A stretch of 64,000 bases of DNA from Triglochin maritima (taxonomy: Eukaryota > Streptophyta > Magnoliopsida > Alismatales > Juncaginaceae), in the NCBI GenBank assembly GCA_963682175.1, contig OY821777.1, positions 7,209,501-7,273,500 on the forward strand, written 5' to 3'. The position numbers and the translations under genes were made by a program. Below the pieces are notes generated by a model. That model was not told the DNA's origin. It was given only the letters and a program-made list of their open reading frames with translations, and ran no database searches. This document shows, piece by piece, positions 1 through 13,244 of this stretch (positions within the stretch are counted from its first letter, which is position 1; every line of letters starts with the position of its first letter).

Positions 1-1
1 T

Positions 2-148
2 ATTGCTTCTGATGCTACCTTGAAGCCCTTGGGTAATTTCATGGATTCACCATTTGCAGAGAATTATCCATCCATTTTTGCAGGAGAGTTTGTTGAGCAA
101 GAGCTCGCTGCAATCAACTTGAAGGGTCAGAAAGAGCAGTCAAAATAA
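2..148 (+). CDS. C-terminal exon of an unidentified protein (partial)
   Basis: An open frame runs from the window edge to a TAA at 146-148 and gives 48 residues ending in EQELAAINLKGQKEQSK. The composition is protein-like and the frame is uninterrupted, so I read it as the last exon of a plus-strand gene that begins outside the window. I do not recognise the family. The AT-rich sequence after the stop looks like a 3' UTR. Confidence 0.5.
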   Translation: MASDATLKPLGNFMDSPFAENYPSIFAGEFVEQELAAINLKGQKEQSK

Positions 149-1743
149 GCACTTGTTCTAAGGATAATTGCTATTGGCAAATAAATAACGTATGCAGTTC
201 GTGGGAGATCATCAGCATTTTAGAAAATATTGCTTCTTACATCAATCAATAGGAATTAACAACATTGTACCTGATTCTCATTCTTCCAGTTTGCAAATAA
301 CAGCATGTCTGTGTAGCTTTTAAGCTAACATTCTAGTATAATTAATATTGCAATTTACTTGTAATTCTTCGATTTTTTTCCCTTTCAAAATGCTGCAGAT
401 CTTGATTATTTTTTCAGACAACAAATTGACGTGGCAAATTTCAACATTACAAGAAAATTATGAATGAAATGACAGTGTTTGGGTCAATTTTCTTTAACCA
501 TGTGATGTAATTATCCTGTCAACCCTAAAGAATCTAAATTGTTTGGTGTTGTGTTCGTGATCTCGTGCACAGCCCGTCAAAATGAATTGGGTGATAGTGA
601 CCTCAACTCATCGTATGTTAGGGGCGCTACTTATTATGTAATTTGTAAAACCAATCAAAAGGAAGTGGTTACATTCAAATGTTGCGGTCGAGCGTTTTAT
701 AAGGTTTGAATTTTAATAAGAATCAAGAAGTTATAACTAAAAATTAGCTTTTCACTAGATGGCGTCACACTTACAATGTAAACACTATCACACTTACAAT
801 GTAAACACTACCTTCATTGTAGAGAGAGAAAATGTGGGCCAAGATTCTCACCATTTAATTGATGGTGATCAAACTGTATATTTTGATTTATGATACAAGT
901 AATACATACACGTTGAAAATCATTAAATTATATATACTTTTTCAATAGGATTAAGACAAAAAACAAAATGAACGCAATATATTGGTTGGTCTCTTGGGTA
1001 GCGATTGGAATGGTGATTTACTGCAACTAGCAGGCTACCAGTCGCGAGATTTGAAGCCGCAAGGGTTTGATTGGATAGGTAACTTCTAGGTTGATGACCT
1101 CCTTATTCTTGCTTGTTTCAGCAACTTGGAGCTGAAGTTGGAATTGTGAAATGACAGAAGTAACCTCAAATTTAATCCAATATATTAGCAAAATAGACAA
1201 TTATTTCATTAAATAAAATAATTACCCAAAATACCAAGTACTACCAATACATATCACACACTTTTAGCACAATTTCTATTTTGATAATTATTTTTTCAAT
1301 CATACAATTTTTGTAATATATTAATTAATCTGTCATAATGTATCAAAATAACTTTATAAAAATGCATAATATCACATTTTACACTCTAACCAAAAGTGAA
1401 TGCATATAATAATAAAAAATCTAATGGAAGGCTATATTCTGAAACTGAGGATTTAAATGCAATTTTTTCATCCTTTTCCGACCTCCCCTTCCATCGGGAA
1501 ATCCTAATCAACACAACATTCCAAGAATCCATCGTTTATCTGCATCACCACTTCCCAAAACCAAAAAGATCTCACTCAAAAACTTCATATTCGAAAGGCA
1601 ACTTCGTCCACAATATTTTGCCTCCAACCAAGGCTTCGTTTGGACGTGTGGACCGAGGGGTTTGGGTTTTCGGAAATCACTACAAAAATGAAAAGGTGCT
1701 GTAGAATGTGTTTTTCTTTTGTGTTTTTATGAGAACCAGTGCG
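149..1743. other. Intergenic, AT-rich, no gene seen
   Basis: This stretch holds low-complexity AT-rich sequence and one short tandem duplication (listed separately). Short open frames near 1396-1704 show no family signature and I do not call them genes. Confidence 0.5.
765..810. repeat. Perfect 23-bp tandem duplication
   Basis: The unit TCACACTTACAATGTAAACACTA (765-787) is repeated without change at 788-810. Inside each unit, TTACA and TGTAA form a short inverted pair. No coding sequence overlaps it. Confidence 0.85.
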
Positions 1744-2583
1744 TCATTTGAGTGTTTTCATGGGAACCGGCGGGCGCCCCTCACCATGACATGCTGGAAC
1801 TTCTTCTGCTTCGCCAAATTGTTGTCGTCCAGATTCCAGTCCAAAGTCCAGCATCTTGAAAATCACCTCCTTCACAGGCATTTTGCTGAACACCTTACTT
1901 GCATATTTGTTTCTCACGTGGGAAACACTGAACTTGCAACCTTTTGCTAGATTGGTCGGCCTTAATGGTTGTGGCTTCGATTCAGACCACCATCGAGAAC
2001 AAAGCATTGTCAAATTTCTAAGGTTGAGCGCCCCATACGTCAAAATGCTTGGAAGCATGGCCACCTCTGTTACAACACCATAGGAAGAACCCAAACCCAA
2101 ATAACAAATCTTCCTTCCTAGCAATGTCCATGACCGAAGTGGTGGTGGTTCGGGAGGCACCTCAAGGAAGAAACTTTTCTCCATCCACGTCATTGAAGAC
2201 CCAACCACAAAGTCGTCGAGGCCTTTCGTCAAACAAGGTTGGAGCGTACCTCTCCCCAAAGCGTCGATGTGGTTCACATCCATGCTCAGCCTCGTCGCCC
2301 GGCGGTTCGACCAGTAGACCCGTGGAACTGTTGCTCGAACCAAGAACACTCACGACCCTTGCATCTCCTACGATGAGTAACATCGACCCAGACATTCCAT
2401 CGAACACCCCTTGGAGCCTCTTTATTGTAGTAGATGGAAGTTCTATTTTGTTGGAGTCACACAACGTTGGCGAGAAACCAGCATTAACACCTCCACGTGG
2501 CGACGCTGGATTTACCACGACATCCTCAACCCCCTTGAGCTCCACGGTTTCTAGCATGACACTATTGTTGAGGTTGGAGTGAG
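1744..2583 (-). pseudogene. Unassigned GC-richer coding-like block
   Basis: Two overlapping minus-strand frames (2162-2668 and 1744-2349) are open for 168 and 201 codons in a block clearly richer in G+C than its flanks. The plus strand is also open over much of it. No domain is recognisable in any frame. It could be a decayed gene or transposon fragment, or the GC-rich 5' region of the WD40 gene that starts next to it. The assignment is weak. Confidence 0.2.
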
Positions 2584-5500
2584 GTGCCAACACCGGTGAT
2601 TCAAGATGCAATTCTCCTGCAACCTCGTCGACACGTCCGTCCCTCTCTTCCTCACATCCGTCCACCAACCCAACATCGTTTGATCCTCAGTCGGGGTCCG
2701 CAATGGGACCGGACTCTCGTGGAGTTGAACGGGCGGTTTCCATCCAACTACCGCCACAGGCTCTCTCGCCTGCTCATGGATTCCTATTCCGAGGTATATT
2801 ATTCATTCAATCATTCCATTTTAATCGGCTTTTGGGGTTTAGAATTAATTTGAGGTTTTTTTGGTGAAGGTTGGGGCTTTTCCACATAACTATTACATCG
2901 GTCACGATCGCTGTCGAACACATGTATGTGACTGTTTGCCCTAATGATTTAGTCATTTGATGTTTATTTGCACTGTTATTTTTTGATCTTGTGAATTGAA
3001 TTTCTTTTGTGTAGCTTCTTAGCTTGGACAATGCTAGCATGGGCTCTCTATACCCTTTTAAAAGGTTAGGACCTTCAATTTTGTAACCTATTCTGTTGGA
3101 GGAAAATGTCTGTTGCAAATTGGAATTTAGAAGTTTTCTTTTCCCATGCTTGTTTTTCAAGAATGCACGTTAGTAAAGTTAAACTGGAATGTTTTGATGA
3201 TGCTTGTTTTTGCATTATGTTTAGTTCGGCCAATTTGCGAAGCAGCACTTCTCATCCCAACATACCTATATCACCTTTCATTTTTTTCGGGTTCATTTTT
3301 CTCGAAGTTCAAATAAGATATCATTTTTAGTTTTTGGCTATTAATTTTCTTAAAATTACACTTTAATTTTAACATTTGTTCAGGGAAGGAATCTCAGGAC
3401 TTGAATTTGACTCCAAGGTGAGTTCAGTTGTAATAGTACTTTTTAGCAGCAGTAAACACATGCTTACTGTGTAAATGCTTCACTTTATCTTATCTAAGTA
3501 GCTTTAAGCTACACATACCGTCTATGCACACTTCATTTCATCTTTGCTAACGAGGTCAAGCCAAGGTTATGGAATGTGTTATCTTATGTGATTCACATAC
3601 GGAGGGGTATTGTGTACAGTATGCTACTACGGGAGTATTTCTCTATTGTAGGTAACGGTATATGCAGTTCATGATTTTAAGAAATTGGAAATGTAGAAAA
3701 CTATGAAAACTTATGTAGAACAAATAGTCAAATATGAAATTCGTAGTTCGTACACATTTGAGTTATTCTGATAAAAGTAGTTCTAATTTAATGCAAAATC
3801 ATTATAAATACTGATAAAAAACTGTTATAGCTTCATAAACTCCTAAATAAATTAAAATAACAAATAAGTTAGCCATTAAATTATGGACATTTCCTAAAGA
3901 AAATGTAGACGTGGTAGATACTCAATATCTCGATTCGATGACATTTATGAAAAATAAGTGAAAATGTAAAAAACCTTTGTTAGGAAAAAATTCGACAGGC
4001 ATTAACCAAAATGTCATTAATAAACTTACGTTTATGATAGACAAAATAATTTTGTAATAACTAAAGATTTACTATGGGTGGGTTAAACACTACATACAAC
4101 TTACGTTACTCGAAAAAAATCACAATTGTTGTGAGATCCTAATCCTAATTGGGGTTTAATGGTTGTTTAGGTGGTGTTTAGGAGTTTGGATGGACGGCTA
4201 GGATGAAGCGGAGAATGTTGGATTGGATGGTGAGATGTGGGGTGGGGTTTATGAGGTGATTCTCTCTTTCTCTCTCACTCATTCTCACGTCCCTCTCTAC
4301 TCTCTCTCTCTCTCTCTCACGCGTCTCTCTCTCTCTGTGCTCAGTGGTGTTCCAGCGAGAGGTGCTGAGCTCCGGCGAGGTTGCGGTGTTCGGCAAATGT
4401 TGGTTGGTGGAGGTGAGTCCGTTGTATTGCTAAAACCGTCTCGTTTGCTTTAGTTCTCTCTCTCAATCCGTCTCTCTTCCAGTGTTGTGGTTGGAGTGGT
4501 GTTCGACGGAAGCAAATGAGTGGTTGTGAATCGGCAAGAAGGTGCGAGGTTGTGAATCGGCAAGAAGGTGTGATCGTTGATTGAGCGAAAGTTCGTAAGT
4601 GGATTGTGATTTTGGGGAGAAGTGCTCGTGGAAGCGTCGTCGAGGTTCTTCGAAGGTTTTTTCAGACTTTCACGGTATGTCAAACTTGTAGTTGTAGCTC
4701 ACTTTTGTTGTGTGAATATTTGGAAGTCGATGGTAGGCCGAAAGACTCGTTGTAAGCAAATGTGCAACAATTTTACTACTGGATCGGTCGACCGTTCCTA
4801 GTGTGATTTCGGGATTCTGCCTCACACCGATCGAACGATGCCCTTGGGCGGTCGACCAGTGGTGCATTTGAGGCAAGTCTGGTTAGTTTCGGTCAAACAT
4901 GCCACATTTGTTGTTCGACCATGTACACTGTTGTAGGTCGGTTAGAGCGTTGACCATCTAAATGGTCAACTGCCTATTTGACTCGTCCGACCAACGACTT
5001 ATGTGGTGTGGTTCGACCGATGGTGGTTTGGTCGACCGATGTTGATTGGATGCGATGAAGGATTTTACTGTTGGAATTCGTTCGACCGAGAGTGCTCGGG
5101 GGTTCGATCAGTTGATTATGTTGAGCGATTGAGGATTTTACTGGTGGTTTTTCGGTCGAACGAGTCCCCTTTGTCGTTCGACCGATTTGTCGTTATGTTC
5201 GTTGAACCTGGGAGGTGATATTTTAAACGGTCGATCGGTCCTTGATTTTGGTTCGACCGAACGTGTGTGGTTGGTGGGAATTGTTCGACTGATAAAGTGT
5301 CGGTCGAGGCAATTGCCCTCTTTGAGTGAGAGGCGGTCGACCATGACTTTTGGTTCGGTCGACTGATTTTGACCAGTTTTGCCCATATGAGGTGCGTTTG
5401 TTGTGGTTGTTCTTGTGAGACGAGTTGTGATGCCGATGTTATTCTGGAAAGTGTGCTAGTGAGCACAGGTGTTTCGGTGGTTGGGTGAAAAAACTCTGGA

Positions 5501-8500
5501 GCCCCGTAACTGTTGTGAGAGTTGCAGTTGGGTGAAAAAGCACCGAAACTTAGCTAGTGTGTTGAGATAGTTGGGTGAAAAAACTCTGGAGCCTCGTAAC
5601 TGTTGTGAGAGTTGTGGTTGGGTGAATGAGCTCTGGAACCCAGCTAGTCTGTGCGGGGTTGGGTGAAAAAACCCTAGAGTTCCGTAGTGCGTTCAGGTTT
5701 GTTGAAAATGCCTTGGAGCCTGAGCAATGACCATGTGATAAGAGTTGGGTGAAAAAGACCTGGAACCCTTAGACGTTCGGGTTGGGTGAAAGAGTCCTGG
5801 AGTCCTCGTCGTGTCGTGGTAGTTGCGGTTGGGTGAAAAAGCCCTGAAGCCCAGCTTGACGACGTTGAGTGTTGTTGTGGTTGGGTGAAAAAGTTTTGGA
5901 GTCCAGACTTTTTGTTAATGCTTTTCTTTGTGGATAAAATTGCATGCTAGTGTGTTTCTGTTTCATGCATTGTAGAGTTTGACATACAAGGTTTTATTTT
6001 GGAAACTCAGACATTGTTGCATGTTTGCTTTTCAGGCCGTGATCGGCGTTAGGGGGTGGTGACCGAGGAGAGGAGCTCCGCTATTAGATGATGTTTTCTC
6101 TTATTTTGAGGTCGAGTGATTACTTGTACTTGGTATAGCCTTTTGTTGTAATCATACTTTTGAAACACTCGAATATATATATATATATATAATATATATG
6201 TTGGTGTACCGTTTTTCTTGTGTTTTGAGTAATATCCTATGTTGATTGTATGTTATAATTTTTAAAAATTCTTTCGCTGTTTGAGGATGTTACAATTGCA
6301 CAGGTCAGGTAAGATGTTTGAAATAAAGATGATTGTAAATCTAAACATTTTGTACACCAGATCTTAGATGCTTAGCTAAAAATAAATGAACCTAACTATT
6401 CATCCAAATATGCAAATTTAGGAATGCTTACTAGGCGGTAGCTATCATAACATTGGTACCCCTTATTTATTAATTCATTAGAAAATAAAATATTCATGTT
6501 CAAGGTCAAACAAAAGCACCTGTATTTATTCTTAATGGATATTGTTCTGTTGTACCCTTCTTTGCACTCTGCACTACCAGTTATCATCCCACGTTTGCGA
6601 ACATGCAATTTGCGATATATTCAATTGGCGATATATTCATTCAATTATCATGGTTTTTTGATTTTTTTAACATATACAATAAGGTTTAATTGCTTCAAAT
6701 AAACAGGGGATCTATCTGGCATCTGCAACAAAATCAGGATGTTTAACAGTTCATGACTTTGAGACGCTATACTGTAATAGCAAAGGTTCTACAGGTAAGT
6801 TTGACTTATATTTTCTATGGTGGCAAAGCCAGATCACATTTCATAATGCAAGTGGCTTCTGTTGGTTGCTTATTTAATACTTGACTCTAATCTAATGTTT
6901 TTTTTTGTTTCACAAAAAAGCTAAAAAGGTTCTACTCATCCTGATACTCACTTTGTGTTCAGGTACAGTGGAAAGTGAAATTGGACAATTGCTTCATATT
7001 TCAACTTCCATGCAGCTAGATGCTGTTAGATGGAACCCACAGAATCAAGATGAGGTATAACTCTGTTTAGTGTGCTCAAAACATCAAAAGGGCATTTTAC
7101 TCTCTAGATACCTTCCCCCGTGAATTGGGCTCCTTGTATGTCTTGATATGAAAAGTTGAAAAAGATTATTATTTTGATTATAGGGATTTGGAATCGATGG
7201 TAAGCATGATTCATTTTACCTGTTGTGTTTTGAAAAGAAAACAAGCTGTGAAAATATCATCACCGATTGCCATTCAAGTTTAACCTCATGTGCATATGCA
7301 TGTGCAAGTAAATAGATATCAATCTATCATGTGGTGTGGCCCTTCCTTTTCATGTTATTGCATGATAAGTGTATCATTTACTTTGTTTGATTGCTGTACA
7401 TTTATACTTAGCATGCATGTATTATGTGATTAACCTAGCTTGCATGTTCTGTTCCCTTTCTGTTCTTTTCCATAAAAATATAGAAATTTGATCTTAACCT
7501 TTTCTTCACCTTGCAGCTAGTTTGTTCATCCAGACTAGATAACAAAATCCTTCTCTTTGATATTGGCTACTTGTCATCCGAACCTGTTTATCAGTATTTA
7601 GTTCCATGCTTCAAGTCCTATGCTTCATTTGTCGTAGATTGAGACCTATAGAAATACACAGAACAATTTTCTTCTTTTCTGGTGGCATAATCTCTAGGGA
7701 TGGATCAAATAAAATGAAGATTCAAGTGTGACAATGGGACAAATTCAAATGTCCAAGGCATGAAAGAGGAAATAATGTTTTTTTGAAAGAAAAAAATCTA
7801 CACATAAAAATGGTTGCTACACATTTTGCATCTTTCATCTATAATTGCAATTCAAGTGTCTCATGGCTATTTGGTTGATACTTGATAGGATTGTTTCACT
7901 TCTACATTCCATTGTAATTGTGTTGTCTTAACTTCTTGATTTTAGTGTAGGTGTAAGGTGTTAGAGAAAGGAAGATCAAAGTCGAGACTTCATGCTTGCG
8001 AAGTGTACAATGGTTTATCAGATATCTCATTCATAAAGGATTGTAAGTCCAGGTACAAAACAGCCTTATGGTTTCTAGTTTTTTGTTACATACAGCAATT
8101 AATTTTCTAGTGATATGGCCCTGGCCCCTGAGTTACAGTATGTTGTTCATAAGTAATGCATAAGGATGATTGTTGTGCAAGAGATGGTTAAAAGGGAGAA
8201 GGAATATGTGATTGAATTATATGATACACCTTCTTGATCGTCTCCACAGTAAAAATTATCCCTTATTTTGAGGTGCCAAGAAAATGAAAAGAAGACAGAA
8301 AGTAATCTTAGACAAGAAATTCTACCTCAACTGTGAGACCTCATTCTCTTGCAAAATCACTGATTTTATTAGCAGAATACATGTTTCCCAATGGGCTAGG
8401 TAATAATGTCTTTTAAGTGATAAAAAATCATCTTCTATCTTTACTTACAAGTTAAATACGACCCTGTTTAGACAATTAATGTTGGGTTTTTACTTTTTAG

Positions 8501-11500
8501 TCTACAAAAGAGCTTGTGAATATGAGCTTTCATGGTTATGCTCATAGCCATTAAGCCTTCAAAAACAACAGTTGAATACAAAATGTGTAAGGCTCAATTT
8601 TATTTTTCTTAAAGAAGTGCCGTTTAGCGTTTCTTCTGTAACTTTTGTTATTATGGTCCTGATTGGATTTTTTTTAATTGTCATACATCATGTCCTTCAG
8701 CAAGCTTATTAATCATATGCATGTACATTTTTATCCCGCATGATCTACTTTAGGTTGCTTGCTTGTGATCTTGAAGGAAGCATTCACATGTGGGACCGGA
8801 GGGTTAGTAAAAATCCCCAATTCGAACTTGTTACAACCTCAAGAACTCAACTCAACAGTATCCAGTTGGATGTGGAAGGCCGGGTTAGTTTCTTGAAAAT
8901 CAACTTATTTTACTTTTATTGCATGTCAAACTTCTGCCAGAAACTTGATCTTTGGCATGCAACAATCCTCATTGCCTATGGTTTGCACGCTGGTTGCATA
9001 ATGTGAATGCTAGGTTGAAACGTGATGTTATATTCAGTAACAAAATAATAATAGTTGAAGCATATTGATTGAAATAATAATAATAACAATAATAGTAGAA
9101 ATTTGACTCTTTTAGTGGTTTGTTTAATTAACTTTATAGTTTGTGGTTATGGTAGGTTTAGGCCAAGTTATTCCATCGATGGGGTTACTTTCTCTGAAAA
9201 CTTACCATTTTTATTTTATTACAAGCATATGATAACATCTCAATATAATTGTTTCACCTCAAATTAAGCTCAATACATTTGTTCAATGAAAATTCTCCGA
9301 AATACACCAATTAGAGATCAAAACTATAAACTACAGGATTGAATATAAAATTTTCATTATTCCAATTGAGACCTGCACATTTCGAGCTTTGGCTGGGAGT
9401 ACACTATCCCTCACGCAAAATCAACCGGACAATGCCTTGGTGAAGCCAAGCATCTTAACAATTTGAAATTTTTGAAGATCGTCGTTTAAATTGGTCAACC
9501 ACAAATTTTACCTCCAAACGATGACATACTTTTCGTCAAGAAGGTCAGTATTCCCAAGTCTAATCAAGAATAAGGGATTTGAATATAAATACTGTCACAT
9601 GTAGCAAAGTGAGACCGTACAGTTCAAAAGGGTAAAACCGTTATATGTTTTTTGTCTTCCAGTTGATTAAGTCATTTGACATATTCAATGAACACAACCA
9701 TCAAACCAGTACCATTTGGTAGAAAAGTGTTACTAATTGCATGTATTTTGTAGGCAATGCTCACAAATTCGAACCAATCTTACGTCAAAAGATGCACAAG
9801 AAAACAAAAAAAAGGATCTTGTTTTTATGCAACCTTAGGGGTATCTTACGTAAAAAGAATTTGTACCCAAATATAACAGTCATGTACCTGAATTGCATCC
9901 GATGGACTCTTTTCTTCGTGCATACTTTGAACTGGCAATAATCTAGCATTTGGAATTAGGTTTTGGGATCTGATCTTGCATCCTCCAAAACTGTTCTTCC
10001 TGTAACCTCGTCTCTTTTACCAAACGATTTCTAAAATAAAGCTCGCACTCAGCCTAAACCATAACCCTGAGTTGCAAAAAGTGAAGCTTTACAGATGAAA
10101 ATGTCTTTTCTAATAATTAATTCAAAGATGAAAATGTTTTATTGATATTAGTACTATCTATGATTTGAATTCTGATACACTTTATGCTCCTTTCTTTTTA
10201 TTTAAGAAGAGGAATAGATGGCAAACATGCTTCTGATTGGGCCAATTCTCAATTTTATTATCTTATGCTTTACATGGTCGCATCTCTGAACCAGTTATAT
10301 CATCCTCTTCTGGCATCCATGAAGGTATCATCAATGTTGGAGAAAATTACGTCTTTGAAGGTAACTTGACTATCTTCGTGTGCCCAACCAAAGGCAACTA
10401 AATCTTGAATTTTTTTGGTGATTTTAATGTCCTATTGGTGTTAAGATTTTGTAAATACCAACTGGCTTACAAAATCTCATCCTTAATTGCACTAGCTGAA
10501 AAAAAGCAGGAATGAAAATCTTGATTTGTTTTTGCCCAGGAACCAAATTTATTTTAATTTGTGTATTCAGGAAAACAATATGTTCTTAGATAGTATGGCT
10601 TTATACTATTTAAGACTTACATGCCTTCTTGAATCTTGCTAAAGTAAGGAATCAATTTTTTGGGGGAACTTAACATATATATAATTTGGAGTTTTTTTGT
10701 TGAGAAATCAAGAAAAGATATATTGAATACATCTTTTTGTTGGTACTATGTGGAGAAAGACATGTTGCTCATGCAAACTGATATCGTTCTCATTTGTGAC
10801 TACTACAGCAGTTTAATGCCTAAAATGTAATTCTTGGTTTCATATTTTTTTACCTTAATGTTTCCACTTTCCAGGCACAGTCAAATATTTCAGCAAAGGA
10901 AATTCATTCGATTAGCTTTGATCCGTCATGCCCCTACCAATTATCATTTCATCTCGATGATGGCTGGTAAAATATCTTTTATAGAATAATGTATTGGATT
11001 TTGAATTTTTACTGGACTGTCAACCTGTAGCTTTTAGAACCTACACTCTTCACACATTATGCTTTCATAATTTTCTAAATATGCCTATCAAAACATATAA
11101 CAGTTAGCAACTACTGTAGTGAACCCCTTCTATCGTTGTATAAGTTATGTTTTGCCTGTGGGTTTAAACAATCCATTTCCACAACCATATATTTTGCCTC
11201 CCCTAACAAACAAAATAATAAACTGCTAACAGGCAAAATTATTTTTTGCTGATTTTGCAGGTCAGGAGTTATAAACACCAGTATTTTGGATGTGACTCAC
11301 AAGCATTGTCCTCCGCCTGCTTGGCTGTAATTGGAACACAAACACCTGTTTCTTCATCTAGTTGGTGGAAGTTCTTTCTAGGATCCTCCATTCTAGAATA
11401 CTGATGCATTTCTTTTTCTTTTCTTTTTTTGTGCAAAATTAGGGAAGGGATGGACATTTCTGCCACCCTTACATATATAAGAAAACCATCTTGGCTACCA

Positions 11501-13244
11501 TCTTTTTCGATAATGTCTCAATTCATTCTTACATAATCTCTAGCACATGCATTTTTTATCGGTATCTCTAGCACATGCATTAGCAATGTAGAAGATAATT
11601 TCTTTCTTTATATTGATTTGCAATGGTCACAAACGCTTGCTATTTATCCACTTTATGGCTATACCAAAATCTTAGGAAATATTACTTTATTTGTTTGGAC
11701 TTAGAAAAATGTGTTAACATACCAACATAGGACCTTGTTTACATGTGTAGTTTCACCATGGAACATCTTATAAGAGTGACATGCAACCACTATATGCACT
11801 GAGTATTTTATCAAATGTATGTAGTCATACTATAGTACATAGTTCGGTATTATTTGACATGAGGTATAGCACATGTTAAACGCAAATGCACTATGGCTTT
11901 TCCCCCGGCAATGTATGAACTGCGTCTTTATGCTTATTTTTAGTGTTAATTAATTTTTTGGACGAAATTAATTTTCTTATCGAACTCTTTACTTCTTATT
12001 TAGTGTGAAATAGCATATGATTGTTGCACAAGGATTATCTGTACAACCTCTTTGCTGCCATAGGCCTAACATTTCGGACATCAATTCCATGCTTAATCCA
12101 CCAAAGGCAGATGCATCTATAGCTGCTTTGGGCTATCCATGTATTGCTGACGTATTGTACAAACTATTTGTGACACAACATAGTTGCCAGTACGGATTGC
12201 ATGTCAACTTCAAAACAATGACTTATAACAAGAATCACTAGGAATGTTTAGTCTTATAAAATGTATGGTGGATGGTGGTACTGTATGTACTTCCACGTAG
12301 CTCAATAGGATAGTAAAGATTGTAATTGATAATCACATAGGGATATCTTCTTCCCTCAGCTTCTAGTAATACTTCTCAAGGCATTCCTCTTCTTTAATTT
12401 GCTTCTAAGTACCTGAACTAACGTCGTACTCCTTGTCCTTGATGTTTAGAAACAGAAAACTGTTAACTGAAAAAAATCCCAAAAGTTAAAAAGAGTCAGA
12501 ATCCAGGGGCCGAGAAACCTCTGTGTGATCTCAGGTGGGAAACCGGGTAGTCCTCTTGGTCCTGGGTCCCTCGGCTTAATGTTTCTTGACTACTATGTTT
12601 TTCTAACTAAATCTTTCAGGCCGAAATATTATCTGATGAAGTTTTGCCCCCTAATTACTGTAATGGATAAGTTATTGAAATGTTAATTATCAATTTTGAA
12701 ATGAATAAAAGAACCAGGCTTGTTTAAGAATCATACTTTTTTTACAGATATATGCAGTTCCATGCTCCTTTAATCATGGGGTATATCTGCTCGATTACTA
12801 TCCAGATAAAACTTCAGCATGCCATGTAGATTTCTGGTGAGTTCAAAACATTATCTTTTTTACAATGTACTGTATTTTTTTGGACTTGACGTGCATATTG
12901 CCAGTTAGCTTGTTTTCCCCCCGTTGGACCATCTTTGATTTATTTACAAACTCAAGTTGTGAAGTTGATTATTATTCATGTTGTTTTTTGTTCATCCGAA
13001 TTTATATGTAGTTATTCGTTTATTTGTTTGAGAAGGTTGAGATTGCTCTCTGTTTCTTGCAGAATACCAGTTTAGAATTTTTCTTTGCCAGTGGTTAATC
13101 AATTTTGATAATTTCAGTGAGGAACCACAGGGTCTTTCTGAGGAAACTAGGATGGTGGCACATAACAATTTTGTTCCTGTATCAGACTACGTGTTTGTTT
13201 GTGCTGCACATCCTCTGAATGGTACCATTGTTGCTGGAACCAAG
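2584..13244 (+). CDS. WD40-repeat (beta-propeller) protein, multi-exon, 3' end not resolved
   Basis: Exons chain in phase at 3015-3064, 3384-3417, 6707-6794, 6963-7054, 7517-7593, 7951-8052 and 8754-8883. More exons follow: one ending at 10360, then 10875-10966, 11261-11326, 12748-12836 and 13118-13244. A probable first exon is 2584-2793, but its start codon is uncertain. WD-type signatures include GIYLASATKSGCLTVHDF, ACDLEGSIHMWDRR and GVYLLDYYPD. The segment LLACDLEGSIHMWDRR (in 8754-8883) resembles a DWD box, the motif of DDB1-CUL4 substrate receptors, so an E3-ligase adaptor role is possible but inferred. I could not find continuous coding between 8884 and about 10190 or between 11327 and 12747, nor a terminal exon. 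Those parts may be lost or too diverged. The intron between 3417 and 6707 carries a solo LTR. Confidence 0.7.
4261..4340. repeat. CT-rich microsatellite within the solo LTR
   Basis: Interrupted (CT)n runs occupy most of this interval. They give spurious Ser/Leu and Arg/Glu open frames on the two strands. Confidence 0.8.
5478..5912. repeat. About ten dispersed-tandem copies of a GTTGGGTGAAAAA unit
   Basis: The core GTTGGGTGAAAAA, usually followed by a CTGGAGCC-like segment, recurs every 36 to 55 bases. Two copies share a longer stretch ending in CGTAACTGTTGTGAGAGTTG. The array lies wholly within the solo LTR and has no open frame. Confidence 0.8.
6174..6198. repeat. AT dinucleotide microsatellite
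   Basis: A run of (TA)n near the 3' end of the solo LTR. Confidence 0.85.

Larger units (their letters stand above)
4130..6294. mobile_element. Solo LTR, probably gypsy-type, inside a WD40-gene intron
   Basis: The element starts TGTGAGATCC and ends GGATGTTACA, which are imperfect inverted ends with the TG...CA of LTRs. The flanking five bases are ATTGT (4125-4129) and ATTGC (6295-6299), a target duplication with one mismatch. There is no internal gag or pol, so this is a solo LTR. It contains a CT tract, several GGTCGACC-type palindromes and about ten degenerate GTTGGGTGAAAAA repeats. Similar inverted ends are known from chromovirus (Tekay/Del-like) LTRs. That lineage call is an inference. 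Confidence 0.65.

Noticed and set aside
12017..12241. Open frame considered as the missing WD40 exon between 11326 and 12748
   Set aside because: No acceptor and donor pair gave the needed phase and the peptide has no WD-like motif.
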